A stretch of 64,000 nucleotides of DNA from the NCBI RefSeq assembly GCF_030372765.1, contig NZ_JAUCMW010000009.1, positions 112,215-176,214 on the forward strand. Direction: 5' to 3'. Below are positions 57,208 through 64,000 of the stretch, piece by piece. The notes beneath the pieces are model-generated. The model was not told where the DNA came from. It ran no database searches and saw only the letters and a program-made list of their open reading frames with translations. Each line of letters opens with the position of its first letter. Within the stretch, counting starts at the first letter, position 1. The DNA is from Labilibaculum sp. K2S (GTDB lineage Bacteria > Bacteroidota > Bacteroidia > Bacteroidales > Marinifilaceae). The translations under genes and the position numbers were made by a program.

Positions 57208-58656
57208 TTGAAAAAAAGTAAAGTGAAAGAACATTTAAAACATCCTATATTTTCAATTATTTCCAAAATTGTAACCCGTGAAAATCTAGAGAGTTATGTA
57301 ATTGGTGGGTTTGTAAGAGATTTATTTTTACAACGAGGATCTAAAGATATTGATATTGTAGTTATTGGCAGTGGTATCGAACTTGCCAAAAAAGTAGCAA
57401 AAGAAGCCGGCGTATCAAAAGTTTCTGTTTTTAAGAACTATGGAACGGCAATGCTAAAGTATAAAGATCTGGAAATTGAATTTGTTGGTGCCAGAAAAGA
57501 ATCTTACAATCGGGATTCCAGAAACCCTATTGTTGAAGACGGTACGCTCGAAGACGATCAAAAAAGAAGAGATTTCACAATTAATGCTCTGGCTCTTAGC
57601 CTGCACCAAGATAATTTTGGAGAGTTGCTCGATCCATTTGATGGAATTAATGATTTAAATAATAAAATCATTAAAACACCAATGGAACCAATAATAACAT
57701 TCTCTGATGATCCTTTGCGAATGATGAGGGCAATACGTTTTGCAACTCAACTTAACTTCACAATATCGAAGGAAACTCTTGAAGCTATTCGTACCAATAA
57801 GGATCGAATTGATATCATCACTAAGGAAAGAATTATCGAGGAATTAAATAAGATAATTCTTTCAGACAAACCTTCTATCGGATTTAAGTTACTGGATGAA
57901 ACAGGCTTGTTAAGATTAATATTTCCCGAATTTGTTAGACTAAAAGGACGGGAAACCAGAAAAGGAATCAGTCATAAAGACAATTTCTACCATACTCTTG
58001 AGGTACTGGATCAATTAACACCAAAATCCAATAATCTTTGGCTGCGATGGTCGGCTTTGCTGCACGATATTGCCAAACCGAATACCAAGAGATTTGTGGA
58101 TGGAATTGGATGGACGTTTCATGCTCATAATTTTATTGGTGAGAAAATGGTACCCGGTATATTTAAGAAAATGAAATTGCCCTTGAACGAGAAAATGAAA
58201 TTTGTTCAGAAAATGGTGCTTCTTCATATGCGTCCCATTGTATTGGCTCAAGAGGTTGTAACCGATTCTGCAATTCGCAGATTGCTATTTGATGCCGGCG
58301 ATGATGTAGATGAACTAATGAAGTTATGCGAAGCCGATATCACTTCTAAAAATGAAGAAAAAGTGAAAAAGTTTCTCGATAATTTTCAATTGGTACGAAG
58401 GAAACTAAAAGAGGTAGAGGAAAAGGATTCTGTGCGTAACTTTCAGCCACCAATTGATGGACAGGAAATTATTGATATTTTTAATTTATCGCCATGCAGG
58501 ATAATTGGAGATATTAAAATGGCAATAAAAGAGGCTATTCTTGATGGAGATATTCCCAATGAACATGATGCAGCCTATCAATTTATGCTGAAAAAAGGAA
58601 AAGAACTGGGGCTTGAACCCATAAGAAAAACCAACAAAAATGAGCCTTTGGATTAG
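57208..58656 (+). CDS. tRNA nucleotidyltransferase / poly(A) polymerase family with HD domain
   Basis: A 482-residue class II nucleotidyltransferase that probably adds CCA to tRNA 3' ends. The head shows YVIGGFVRDLFLQRGSKDIDIVVIG (GGxVRD and the DxD metal pair), then AMLKYKDLEIEFVGARKESY, RRDFTINALAL and DPLRMMRAIRFATQLNF. An HD hydrolase domain follows (FYHTLEVLDQLTP, LLHDIAKPNTK). Its tail has an EADITS block. No ATG is near the expected N-terminus; TTG 57208 or GTG 57223 must be used. The tRNA genes in this window lack encoded CCA, which fits the role. Confidence 0.88.
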   Translation: MKKSKVKEHLKHPIFSIISKIVTRENLESYVIGGFVRDLFLQRGSKDIDIVVIGSGIELAKKVAKEAGVSKVSVFKNYGTAMLKYKDLEIEFVGARKESYNRDSRNPIVEDGTLEDDQKRRDFTINALALSLHQDNFGELLDPFDGINDLNNKIIKTPMEPIITFSDDPLRMMRAIRFATQLNFTISKETLEAIRTNKDRIDIITKERIIEELNKIILSDKPSIGFKLLDETGLLRLIFPEFVRLKGRETRKGISHKDNFYHTLEVLDQLTPKSNNLWLRWSALLHDIAKPNTKRFVDGIGWTFHAHNFIGEKMVPGIFKKMKLPLNEKMKFVQKMVLLHMRPIVLAQEVVTDSAIRRLLFDAGDDVDELMKLCEADITSKNEEKVKKFLDNFQLVRRKLKEVEEKDSVRNFQPPIDGQEIIDIFNLSPCRIIGDIKMAIKEAILDGDIPNEHDAAYQFMLKKGKELGLEPIRKTNKNEPLD

Positions 58657-58673
58657 TCCAAAGGTTTTTTTTT
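58645..58673 (+). terminator. Terminator overlapping the stop codon of the CCA-adding enzyme
   Basis: CCTTTGGA (58645-58652) pairs perfectly with TCCAAAGG (58657-58664) and nine T follow. The stop codon at 58654-58656 lies in the loop, so the terminator uses coding sequence. Confidence 0.9.
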
Positions 58674-58727
58674 GACCTTAATAACTTTTTCGTGCTAAAC
58701 AGCATCATAAAATAAAGCAATAATATC

Positions 58728-58735
58728 TATTTTTG
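58728..58735 (+). promoter_or_regulatory. -7 promoter box of the [FeFe] hydrogenase gene
   Basis: TATTTTTG matches TAnnTTTG. Transcription would begin near 58742. A TTG start at 58733 would then lie inside the promoter, so ATG 58784 is preferred. Confidence 0.5.
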
Positions 58736-58783
58736 CAGCCTGAAAAAAAAATAGAAAACAACCCACTTATAAAGTATTCAGGA

Positions 58784-60232
58784 ATGGCGTACGTTGACAA
58801 TACAATGATAATCAGAAGAGATCTTCTGGCAAGAATGGCAGATCTTTTTAATGAAGGGAAATTGATGGAAGGACTTGATAGAATTCCTCTTGAAATGGCT
58901 CCTCGCAGAAGCCCTAAATCTGATCGTTGCTGTATTTTTAAAGAACGTGTAATCATTAAAGAAAAATTGATTCCTCTATTAGGCTTCGATTTAGATGAAT
59001 ATACAGATGAGCTTAAAACTCTGGCTTCGTATGCTGAAGAAGCACTTGAAAGAAAAAATCCAATAAATAAAATATTAACGGTTGTTGACGAAGCATGTAC
59101 TTCTTGTGTAAAAAACAGTTACATCGTAACCAATCTTTGTAAAGGTTGTGTTGCTCATCCGTGTATGATGAACTGTCCTAAGGAATCCATCAGCTGGAAT
59201 GCAAACGGTCAGGCTCAAATCAATCCAAAAACTTGTATTAATTGTGGTATTTGCATGAGTGTTTGCCCTTATCATTCCATTATATACATGCCTGTACCAT
59301 GCGAAAATGCTTGTCCTGTTGGCGCTATCACCAAGGATGAGTATGGTATCGAACGAATCGATGAAGATAAATGTATTGATTGTGGCAAATGCATTACGGC
59401 TTGTCCTTTTGGTTCAATCATGGAGAATTCTCAAATAATCGATGTGATGAAATCCATAAAAAAGGAAGAGGAAGAAACCATTGCCATTGTTGCTCCTGCT
59501 GTTCTTGGACAATTCCATTCTAAAATAGAGAATGTTTTGGGAGGAATCAAGAAATTGGGTTTTACAGATGTAATAGAAGTGGCTAAAGGTGCAAATGTAA
59601 CTACTGAAAATGAAGCCGACGAATTACTGGAACGTCTAGGAGCTAAAGCCCCTTTTATGACAACTTCCTGCTGTCCTGCTTATGTTTCTGCTGTAGACAA
59701 GCATATACCCGAAATGAAAAAATACATTTCGCATACCAAGAGTCCGATGTATTATGCAGCAGAAATTGCCCGAGCAAAATATCCAAAGGCAAAAATTGTA
59801 TTTATTGGGCCATGTATTGCCAAACGCCGGGAAGGAATGAATGATCCGAACGTAGATTACGTAATGACATTTGAAGAATTATCGGCTCTTTTTAAAGGTT
59901 GGAAAGTTGAGATGGAAATGGAAAATACAATAAATCTTGACAAAAGCATCTTAAATCACGGAAGAGCTTACGCCGCAAGTGGTGGTGTGGCACAATCGGT
60001 ACTTGAACTTAAGCCTTACGTTAACATTAAACCTGTAATTGTAAATGGTCTTGACAAAAAGAAGATTAATATGCTTAAGGCATTTGCTAAAACAGGTAAA
60101 ACAAGTGGTAATTTTATTGAGGTAATGGCTTGCGAAGGTGGTTGCATTTCCGGTCCAAGTTCGAATTTCGATCCGAAAACGGGTAGTAAATTATATGAAA
60201 AAAATCTTGCAGATATTATTTCTGCAGAATAA
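58784..60232 (+). CDS. Monomeric [FeFe] hydrogenase (HydA-like, group B)
   Basis: A 482-residue iron hydrogenase that makes or uses H2. N-terminal half: accessory cysteine block CTSCVKNSYIVTNLCKGCVA, then ferredoxin-type 4Fe-4S motifs CINCGICMSVCPYHS, CENACPVGAI and CIDCGKCITACPFGS. The H-cluster domain shows the three signatures L1 TTSCCPAYVS, L2 FIGPCIAKRREG and L3 EVMACEGGCISGPS. These variants (TSCCPAY, GPCIAK) and the domain layout point to group B monomeric enzymes of anaerobic Bacteroidota and Clostridia. A frame from TTG 58733 adds 17 residues; the promoter position argues against it. The maturases HydEFG are not in the window. Confidence 0.9.
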   Translation: MAYVDNTMIIRRDLLARMADLFNEGKLMEGLDRIPLEMAPRRSPKSDRCCIFKERVIIKEKLIPLLGFDLDEYTDELKTLASYAEEALERKNPINKILTVVDEACTSCVKNSYIVTNLCKGCVAHPCMMNCPKESISWNANGQAQINPKTCINCGICMSVCPYHSIIYMPVPCENACPVGAITKDEYGIERIDEDKCIDCGKCITACPFGSIMENSQIIDVMKSIKKEEEETIAIVAPAVLGQFHSKIENVLGGIKKLGFTDVIEVAKGANVTTENEADELLERLGAKAPFMTTSCCPAYVSAVDKHIPEMKKYISHTKSPMYYAAEIARAKYPKAKIVFIGPCIAKRREGMNDPNVDYVMTFEELSALFKGWKVEMEMENTINLDKSILNHGRAYAASGGVAQSVLELKPYVNIKPVIVNGLDKKKINMLKAFAKTGKTSGNFIEVMACEGGCISGPSSNFDPKTGSKLYEKNLADIISAE

Positions 60233-60244
60233 ATAAATTACTAA

Positions 60245-60278
60245 AATGGTTGCCAATATCAATTGACAACCATTTTTA
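60245..60278. terminator. Bidirectional terminator between hydrogenase and the EEP gene
   Basis: AATGGTTG (60245-60252) pairs with CAACCATT (60267-60274), with an inner CAAT/ATTG stem, followed by T residues. The right end reaches into the stop of the convergent gene. Confidence 0.85.
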
Positions 60279-61331
60279 TTTTCTCCACAAATCAAGAATA
60301 ATAGGAAGATGGTCGCTAAAACCATCATTAAATTTATATCCTACAAAGCTCCTAAAAGGTTTTTCACCGAAATAAGTATTATCAGTTTCCAATAAGAATT
60401 CGGGTTTAAAAAGACTCATATTATCTGGATCGCAATACAAAAATCCAGACTTATTAAGCAAAGCTCCTGATACAATGAATTGATCGAGCATTCCCCATTT
60501 TCCTTGATATTTATGACTTCCAATTCCTGTTTTATTTAAAAATGGATAAGCCAAATTGTATAATTTATGATCGCAAAACTCTTTCTCCGGAGATAAAGCA
60601 TTCAGTTCTGTTTGTAAAGATCTGTTGTCCGGATAATCATTAAAATCGCCCATTATTATAATCAAGGCATTGCCGTTATGATTAAAAATTTCAGATACTT
60701 TTCCTTTCAACAAATGTGATGCTGATATTCTTCTATTCTCGGACTCCAGCTGGCCTCCCCAACGTGAAGGCCAGTGATTTACAAAGACATGCAAAGTATC
60801 ATCTGTATTTGTTTTCCCCTTTACATAGAGAATTTCCCGAGTAGTTGAGATTGAATCTCCCTCGTAAATCAATTTGAGAAAAGTCGTATCGATGGGATGA
60901 AACGTTTCAGGCTGATAAATTAATGCCACATCTATCCCTCTCCTGTCCGGCGATTCGCGATGAATAATTTGATATCCTGCATTGTTCAGATATCCAATTT
61001 TAAATAAACCATCTAAAACAAATCGGTTCTCAACCTCGCAGAGTCCAATTAAATCGGGAAACTCCCAACCTCCAGCTGCTAATATCACTTTGGCAACCTT
61101 TTGTGATTTTTTCTGATATTTTTCCCATGTCCAATTCCGCTCTCCCCTTGGAAGAAATTCATTATCCAACGTAAGGCTGTCATCAAAACAATCAAAGAGA
61201 TTCTCAACGTTATAGAACATCAGTCTAAAATCACCTCTTATTCCTTCCTCCGATCCATCGATAACAGATTGTGCCAAACTAATTCTCGCACACAAGAACA
61301 GGCAAATGATTAGGATTAGAGAAAACTTCAT
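60276..61331 (-). CDS. Exported endonuclease/exonuclease/phosphatase (EEP) family protein
   Basis: A 351-residue protein with signal peptide MKFSLILIICLFLCARISLA and an EEP fold. Catalytic blocks: RLMFYNVENLFDCFD (Asn), IGLCEVENRFVLDGLF (catalytic Glu), HRESPDRRGIDVALIY, VFVNHWPSRWGGQLES, LIIIMGDFNDYPDNRSL (Asp, Asn) and FNDGFSDHLPIILDLW (final Asp-His). All active-site residues are present. It may cut DNA or remove phosphate groups outside the cytoplasm; the substrate cannot be told. The start at 61331 avoids overlap with the gene ending at 61333. Confidence 0.88.
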   Translation of the reverse strand: MKFSLILIICLFLCARISLAQSVIDGSEEGIRGDFRLMFYNVENLFDCFDDSLTLDNEFLPRGERNWTWEKYQKKSQKVAKVILAAGGWEFPDLIGLCEVENRFVLDGLFKIGYLNNAGYQIIHRESPDRRGIDVALIYQPETFHPIDTTFLKLIYEGDSISTTREILYVKGKTNTDDTLHVFVNHWPSRWGGQLESENRRISASHLLKGKVSEIFNHNGNALIIIMGDFNDYPDNRSLQTELNALSPEKEFCDHKLYNLAYPFLNKTGIGSHKYQGKWGMLDQFIVSGALLNKSGFLYCDPDNMSLFKPEFLLETDNTYFGEKPFRSFVGYKFNDGFSDHLPIILDLWRK

Positions 61332-61332
61332 A

Positions 61333-62691
61333 TTATTTAATTTCTGAAAATTCGTAACAACCCATATCCGGGGCAACATCATTATCTCTGCGATTACCTG
61401 CCAAATCAAAAAGGTAGGTCGATATGAATTCAATACTCCCCTTATTTATAACTGGTGATTGCTCACTCAAGCTAAAATTAAGCTCTTCCAAATCAAGAAA
61501 ATCAGGATCTTCATTAAACAAACATTCGGTAAATATTGAAGCATAATTAGTCCGGGCTGAATTGCCCAATTTTAAAAGTGAATTCTGAACAGAAACATGT
61601 TCGGGTGTTTCGAATTCCAACTCGTCAGATCTATTCCCATACAGAATACAATTTCTGATTGTCAAGCCTTTTTCACCAGGACCATCGTAAGATATAATTG
61701 CTCTCGAGCGAGCAGAAAAAAACCACGAATTATAGAAAGTTGAATGAGATATCAGACAGGAGCCGTCCTCTTTTAACCGAATACATTCCTCGCCACAATT
61801 ACTAATCAGCATATCATGAGCTGCAATAGTGGAATTTAAAGCAAATAATCCCTTCCCCGTAAAATTCCGAATAATTCCATACTCTATTAAAATTGGATTG
61901 TTATCCAATATGGTTTTAGGAAAACTTAATCCATTAATGCCGTTTTCGAGAATAAAATGACTAAGAAGGTGAGTTGTACTTCCATCGTAAAAGTAGATTC
62001 CATTCCACTGGCCGGGAACATTTTCGTACAATTCCTCTAATCGTGAACTTCCAAAATAAACAGGTTTTTGAAAACTTCCTCTCACCTCAAAATTGCCCTT
62101 AACATGCAGTGCTGCATTCTTTCTAAAATAAACCCTTGTTCCCTCATTAACTATCAGGTCAACACCTTCATCAATCCAAACAGGCTTCGTAATAAGATAA
62201 GGACGATCATCAGTCCAAACAGTATTATTTTTGATGTCCGCATTAACTATATAAACATCTTGTGCAAAAGTCTCTAAAATCACTTCCTGCACCCGCCCAT
62301 TCATCTCAAACTTCAATTGGTCTTCCAATAACCGTGGAGTATCCTCATTTTTTGTTTCAAGACTTACCTCAACAAAAATAAAAAGGCTGTCTTTCGCATC
62401 CAGCTTAATATCTATTAAATCATTCGACTGAATTCCATTCACATTCAGCCGATATGCTGATTCTGAATTTTGAAGGTATAAGTGCGAGATATTAATTGTA
62501 TTGGAGGAGGTATTCTTCACCTTTAATTGCTTGGTTGTTGAACCGAATCCAGTGAATAAGGTGTCAAATGAAACGGTATCCGTTGAAAATGACAATTTAA
62601 AATTTGGATCGGTCGTAAAATTATCATCTTCGTCGCAGGAAATAATTGTGAGTGAGATGACAACAAAAAAAAGAAGACGATAGAAATGCAT
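61333..62691 (-). CDS. Parallel beta-helix lipoprotein
   Basis: A 452-residue surface or periplasmic protein with a lipoprotein signal (LLFFVVISLTIISCDEDDNF, Cys as lipid site). Residues about 30-130 form an immunoglobulin-like region starting FSTDTVSFDTLFTGFGSTTK. The rest has the short-strand pattern of a right-handed beta-helix (VNEGTRVYFRKNAALHVKGN, SHFILENGINGLSF and later turns), ending AGNRRDNDVAPDMGCYEF, a typical last turn of the family in Bacteroidota. It probably binds a glycan or surface partner; no catalytic motif is seen. It lies 1 base upstream of the EEP gene on the same strand. Confidence 0.82.
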   Translation of the reverse strand: MHFYRLLFFVVISLTIISCDEDDNFTTDPNFKLSFSTDTVSFDTLFTGFGSTTKQLKVKNTSSNTINISHLYLQNSESAYRLNVNGIQSNDLIDIKLDAKDSLFIFVEVSLETKNEDTPRLLEDQLKFEMNGRVQEVILETFAQDVYIVNADIKNNTVWTDDRPYLITKPVWIDEGVDLIVNEGTRVYFRKNAALHVKGNFEVRGSFQKPVYFGSSRLEELYENVPGQWNGIYFYDGSTTHLLSHFILENGINGLSFPKTILDNNPILIEYGIIRNFTGKGLFALNSTIAAHDMLISNCGEECIRLKEDGSCLISHSTFYNSWFFSARSRAIISYDGPGEKGLTIRNCILYGNRSDELEFETPEHVSVQNSLLKLGNSARTNYASIFTECLFNEDPDFLDLEELNFSLSEQSPVINKGSIEFISTYLFDLAGNRRDNDVAPDMGCYEFSEIK

Positions 62692-62727
62692 AGCTTACTT
62701 GTTTAAATCGAACTTGAAGATATAAAA

Positions 62728-62758
62728 AATCCGGTATTTTATGTAAAAATACCGGATT
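62728..62758 (-). terminator. Terminator of the surface-protein gene
   Basis: AATCCGGTATTTT (62728-62740) pairs perfectly with AAAATACCGGATT (62746-62758). On the minus strand it runs into T residues. Confidence 0.9.
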
Positions 62759-62777
62759 CAAGTTCTTCTAAAATTTC

Positions 62778-62885
62778 TTAAAAGAAGATATAACTTTTGC
62801 TGTTTCTCTTGTAACGTGAGGTTTTTGTTTTACTAAAATTTCGATCAGCAGCTCTTCTTTCTCTCAATCTACTCTCCCTCTTCAT
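62778..62885 (-). CDS. Possible small basic protein
   Basis: A 35-codon frame on the minus strand reads MKRESRLRERRAADRNFSKT and then KTSRYKRNSKSYIFF. It is strongly basic, starts with ATG 35 bases after the stop of the type IX-secreted protein gene and ends 20 bases before the shared terminator, so it would be transcribed with that gene. Nothing proves it is translated; no ribosome site is obvious. I do not recognise a family. Confidence 0.35.
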   Translation of the reverse strand: MKRESRLRERRAADRNFSKTKTSRYKRNSKSYIFF

Positions 62886-62920
62886 TTTATTTGGAATGTT
62901 GAAATTGAATTTTAGGTGTT

Positions 62921-64000
62921 TTATCTCATAATTGTAACAGTTCCCTTCATTGGTTTTTCATCATCTATTTTGATGACATAATAATACGAACCAATCGGTA
63001 AATTACCATTTCCATCGGTTCCTTTCCAAGGTGTTCCCTTATATTCATTTCCCGAACCACTGAACTTATAAACTACTTTACCCCATCGATCATATATCAC
63101 AATTTTCAATTTTTGTACCAATCCAACTCGTTCAATACGCCAGCTATCATTAAAGCCATCAGCATTCGGAGTAAAAGCTCTAAGAAGGTTTTCTTCCCAA
63201 TAATTCAATATTATTGCTTTCTGTCCTATATCAGCAGAATTTACACTGCATCCATTAGCATGATCAATTACCTCAACACTGTATTCGCCCGGATATTTAA
63301 CCTCTATACCTGAAGTAATTTCCCCTGTAGACCAAATATAACCTGCATTTCCCTTAGTAATTGCTGTGGCATTAATTATAATACTTTCAGCAGAGGATAA
63401 ACTACCTGAAAGTGGCGAAAGTGAAACTATAGGAACAGCTACATCTTCTGTAATAAGTATTGGATCAGAAAGCACATTGCATTGGAGATTTTCATCTGAA
63501 ACTTCAACTGTATACGCCCCTTCTTCTCCATTTCCTATCTCTAAAAAAGAAGCCATTTCCCCGGAGATTAAATCATTATCTTTAAACCATTTGTAATGAA
63601 CCTCCCCTTGTACTTTCGCTCTCGCTGTCAAATCAATATTCTTTACACCGCAGGTTAATTCTGTTGCTGAAGAACTTAGTTCAACATCTTCCACAATGGT
63701 AAATACATCTACATTTTGTGCAACTCTACTGCTATTGCCATTGCCATCATCAAATATCCAGTAGACAACATAACTGCCTTCGGTGTTATAAGTCAACGGA
63801 TCCAATGTAGTTCCCTGTATCTCTCCTGCACAATTGTCGTTTGCTGTTGGTACTGCAAGACTAAGGGTACACATAGCCCTTACATCATCCAAAACCGGAG
63901 CGGTGGGAGCCGTTACATCATCAATAATTACATTTTGAGGAACCATGATGCTGTTCCCGTTGCCATCATCAAAAGTCCAATTAATAACATGAATTCCCTG
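62921..64000 (-). CDS. HYR-repeat surface protein with type IX secretion C-terminal domain (5' end outside window)
   Basis: The 3' part of a large surface protein; the frame is open to the window edge at 64000, so at least 359 residues are seen. Near the edge it carries a HYR-like repeat (VINWTFDDGNGNS, and again VVYWIFDDGNGNSSRVAQNV), followed by immunoglobulin-like or PKD-type repeats with TCGVKNIDLTARAKVQGEVH. The last 95 residues are a gliding-motility-associated C-terminal domain (LLRAFTPNADGFNDSWRIER, VIYDRWGKVVYKFSGSG, GNLPIGSYYYVIKID, MKGTVTIMR), the signal for type IX secretion in Bacteroidota. An ATG at 63946 is internal and not the true start. Confidence 0.88.
   Translation of the reverse strand, partial: QGIHVINWTFDDGNGNSIMVPQNVIIDDVTAPTAPVLDDVRAMCTLSLAVPTANDNCAGEIQGTTLDPLTYNTEGSYVVYWIFDDGNGNSSRVAQNVDVFTIVEDVELSSSATELTCGVKNIDLTARAKVQGEVHYKWFKDNDLISGEMASFLEIGNGEEGAYTVEVSDENLQCNVLSDPILITEDVAVPIVSLSPLSGSLSSAESIIINATAITKGNAGYIWSTGEITSGIEVKYPGEYSVEVIDHANGCSVNSADIGQKAIILNYWEENLLRAFTPNADGFNDSWRIERVGLVQKLKIVIYDRWGKVVYKFSGSGNEYKGTPWKGTDGNGNLPIGSYYYVIKIDDEKPMKGTVTIMR

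Noticed and set aside
58733..58784. N-terminal 17-residue extension of the hydrogenase from TTG 58733
   Set aside because: A -7 promoter box overlaps the TTG, so transcripts would begin after it.

Overview
The window looks like the chromosome of a Bacteroidota bacterium, probably a marine or sediment member of the Bacteroidales/Marinilabiliales (the order is an inference). Signs of this are a gliding-motility/type IX-secretion C-terminal domain at the right edge, DUF4494 and DUF5522 genes, a TonB-dependent receptor with an N-terminal carboxypeptidase-like domain, promoters of the TTG-N19-TAnnTTTG type, and few Shine-Dalgarno sequences. The nitrogenase genes, 2Fe-2S ferredoxin and [FeFe] hydrogenase suggest an anaerobe or facultative anaerobe.

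0-9.2 kb: one strand carries nifI2-nifD-nifK-nifE-nifN-nifB-fdx-nifV, a molybdenum nitrogenase operon of the clostridial/methanogen-like type. nifH and nifI1 would be expected just upstream, outside the window. A long hairpin separates nifDK from nifEN, and a clear terminator closes the operon. 9.3-15.3 kb: housekeeping genes (trmO-like, DUF4494, two identical tRNA-Met genes, a START-like protein, an LptF/G permease, a lipoprotein, a 55-residue Cys-rich DUF5522 protein and fmt). 15.5-22.8 kb: a fatty-acid beta-oxidation operon (acyl-CoA ligase, FadN-, FadA- and FadE-like). 22.9-23.2 kb: a striking higher-order tandem repeat. 23.4-33 kb: a small membrane protein, an SDR epimerase, an ECF sigma factor with a membrane partner, a peptidoglycan hydrolase, cdd, a pseudouridine synthase, panB and dnaK, with dispersed repeat elements between them.

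33.1-43.5 kb is a defence island. A simple type II restriction-modification pair (m5C methyltransferase and convergent putative endonuclease) is followed by an unknown gene, an exact 21-bp tandem repeat, and a five-gene minus-strand operon. Its genes, in order of transcription, are an XRE regulator, an MmeI-like adenine methyltransferase without a visible nuclease, a RhuM protein, a DEAD/DEAH helicase and a GIY-YIG/T5orf172 nuclease. A palindromic operator lies in front of the XRE gene. This operon is the best candidate in the window for a poorly described system: a restriction system whose methylation, translocation and cleavage functions sit on separate proteins.

43.7-64 kb: an unknown helical protein, a YwqK/MORN-repeat protein, xseA-xseB-dacB in overlapping order, a hybrid periplasmic-binding sensor kinase, a porin, a thiamine salvage operon (TPP riboswitch, TonB receptor, PnuT, thiamine pyrophosphokinase) with an excellent promoter, two thioredoxin paralogues, a CCA-adding enzyme, a monomeric [FeFe] hydrogenase, an EEP-family nuclease/phosphatase, a beta-helix lipoprotein, and the 3' part of a large HYR-repeat type IX-secreted protein that runs off the window edge.

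All calls come from reading the sequence and from knowledge of the families. No database search was run.
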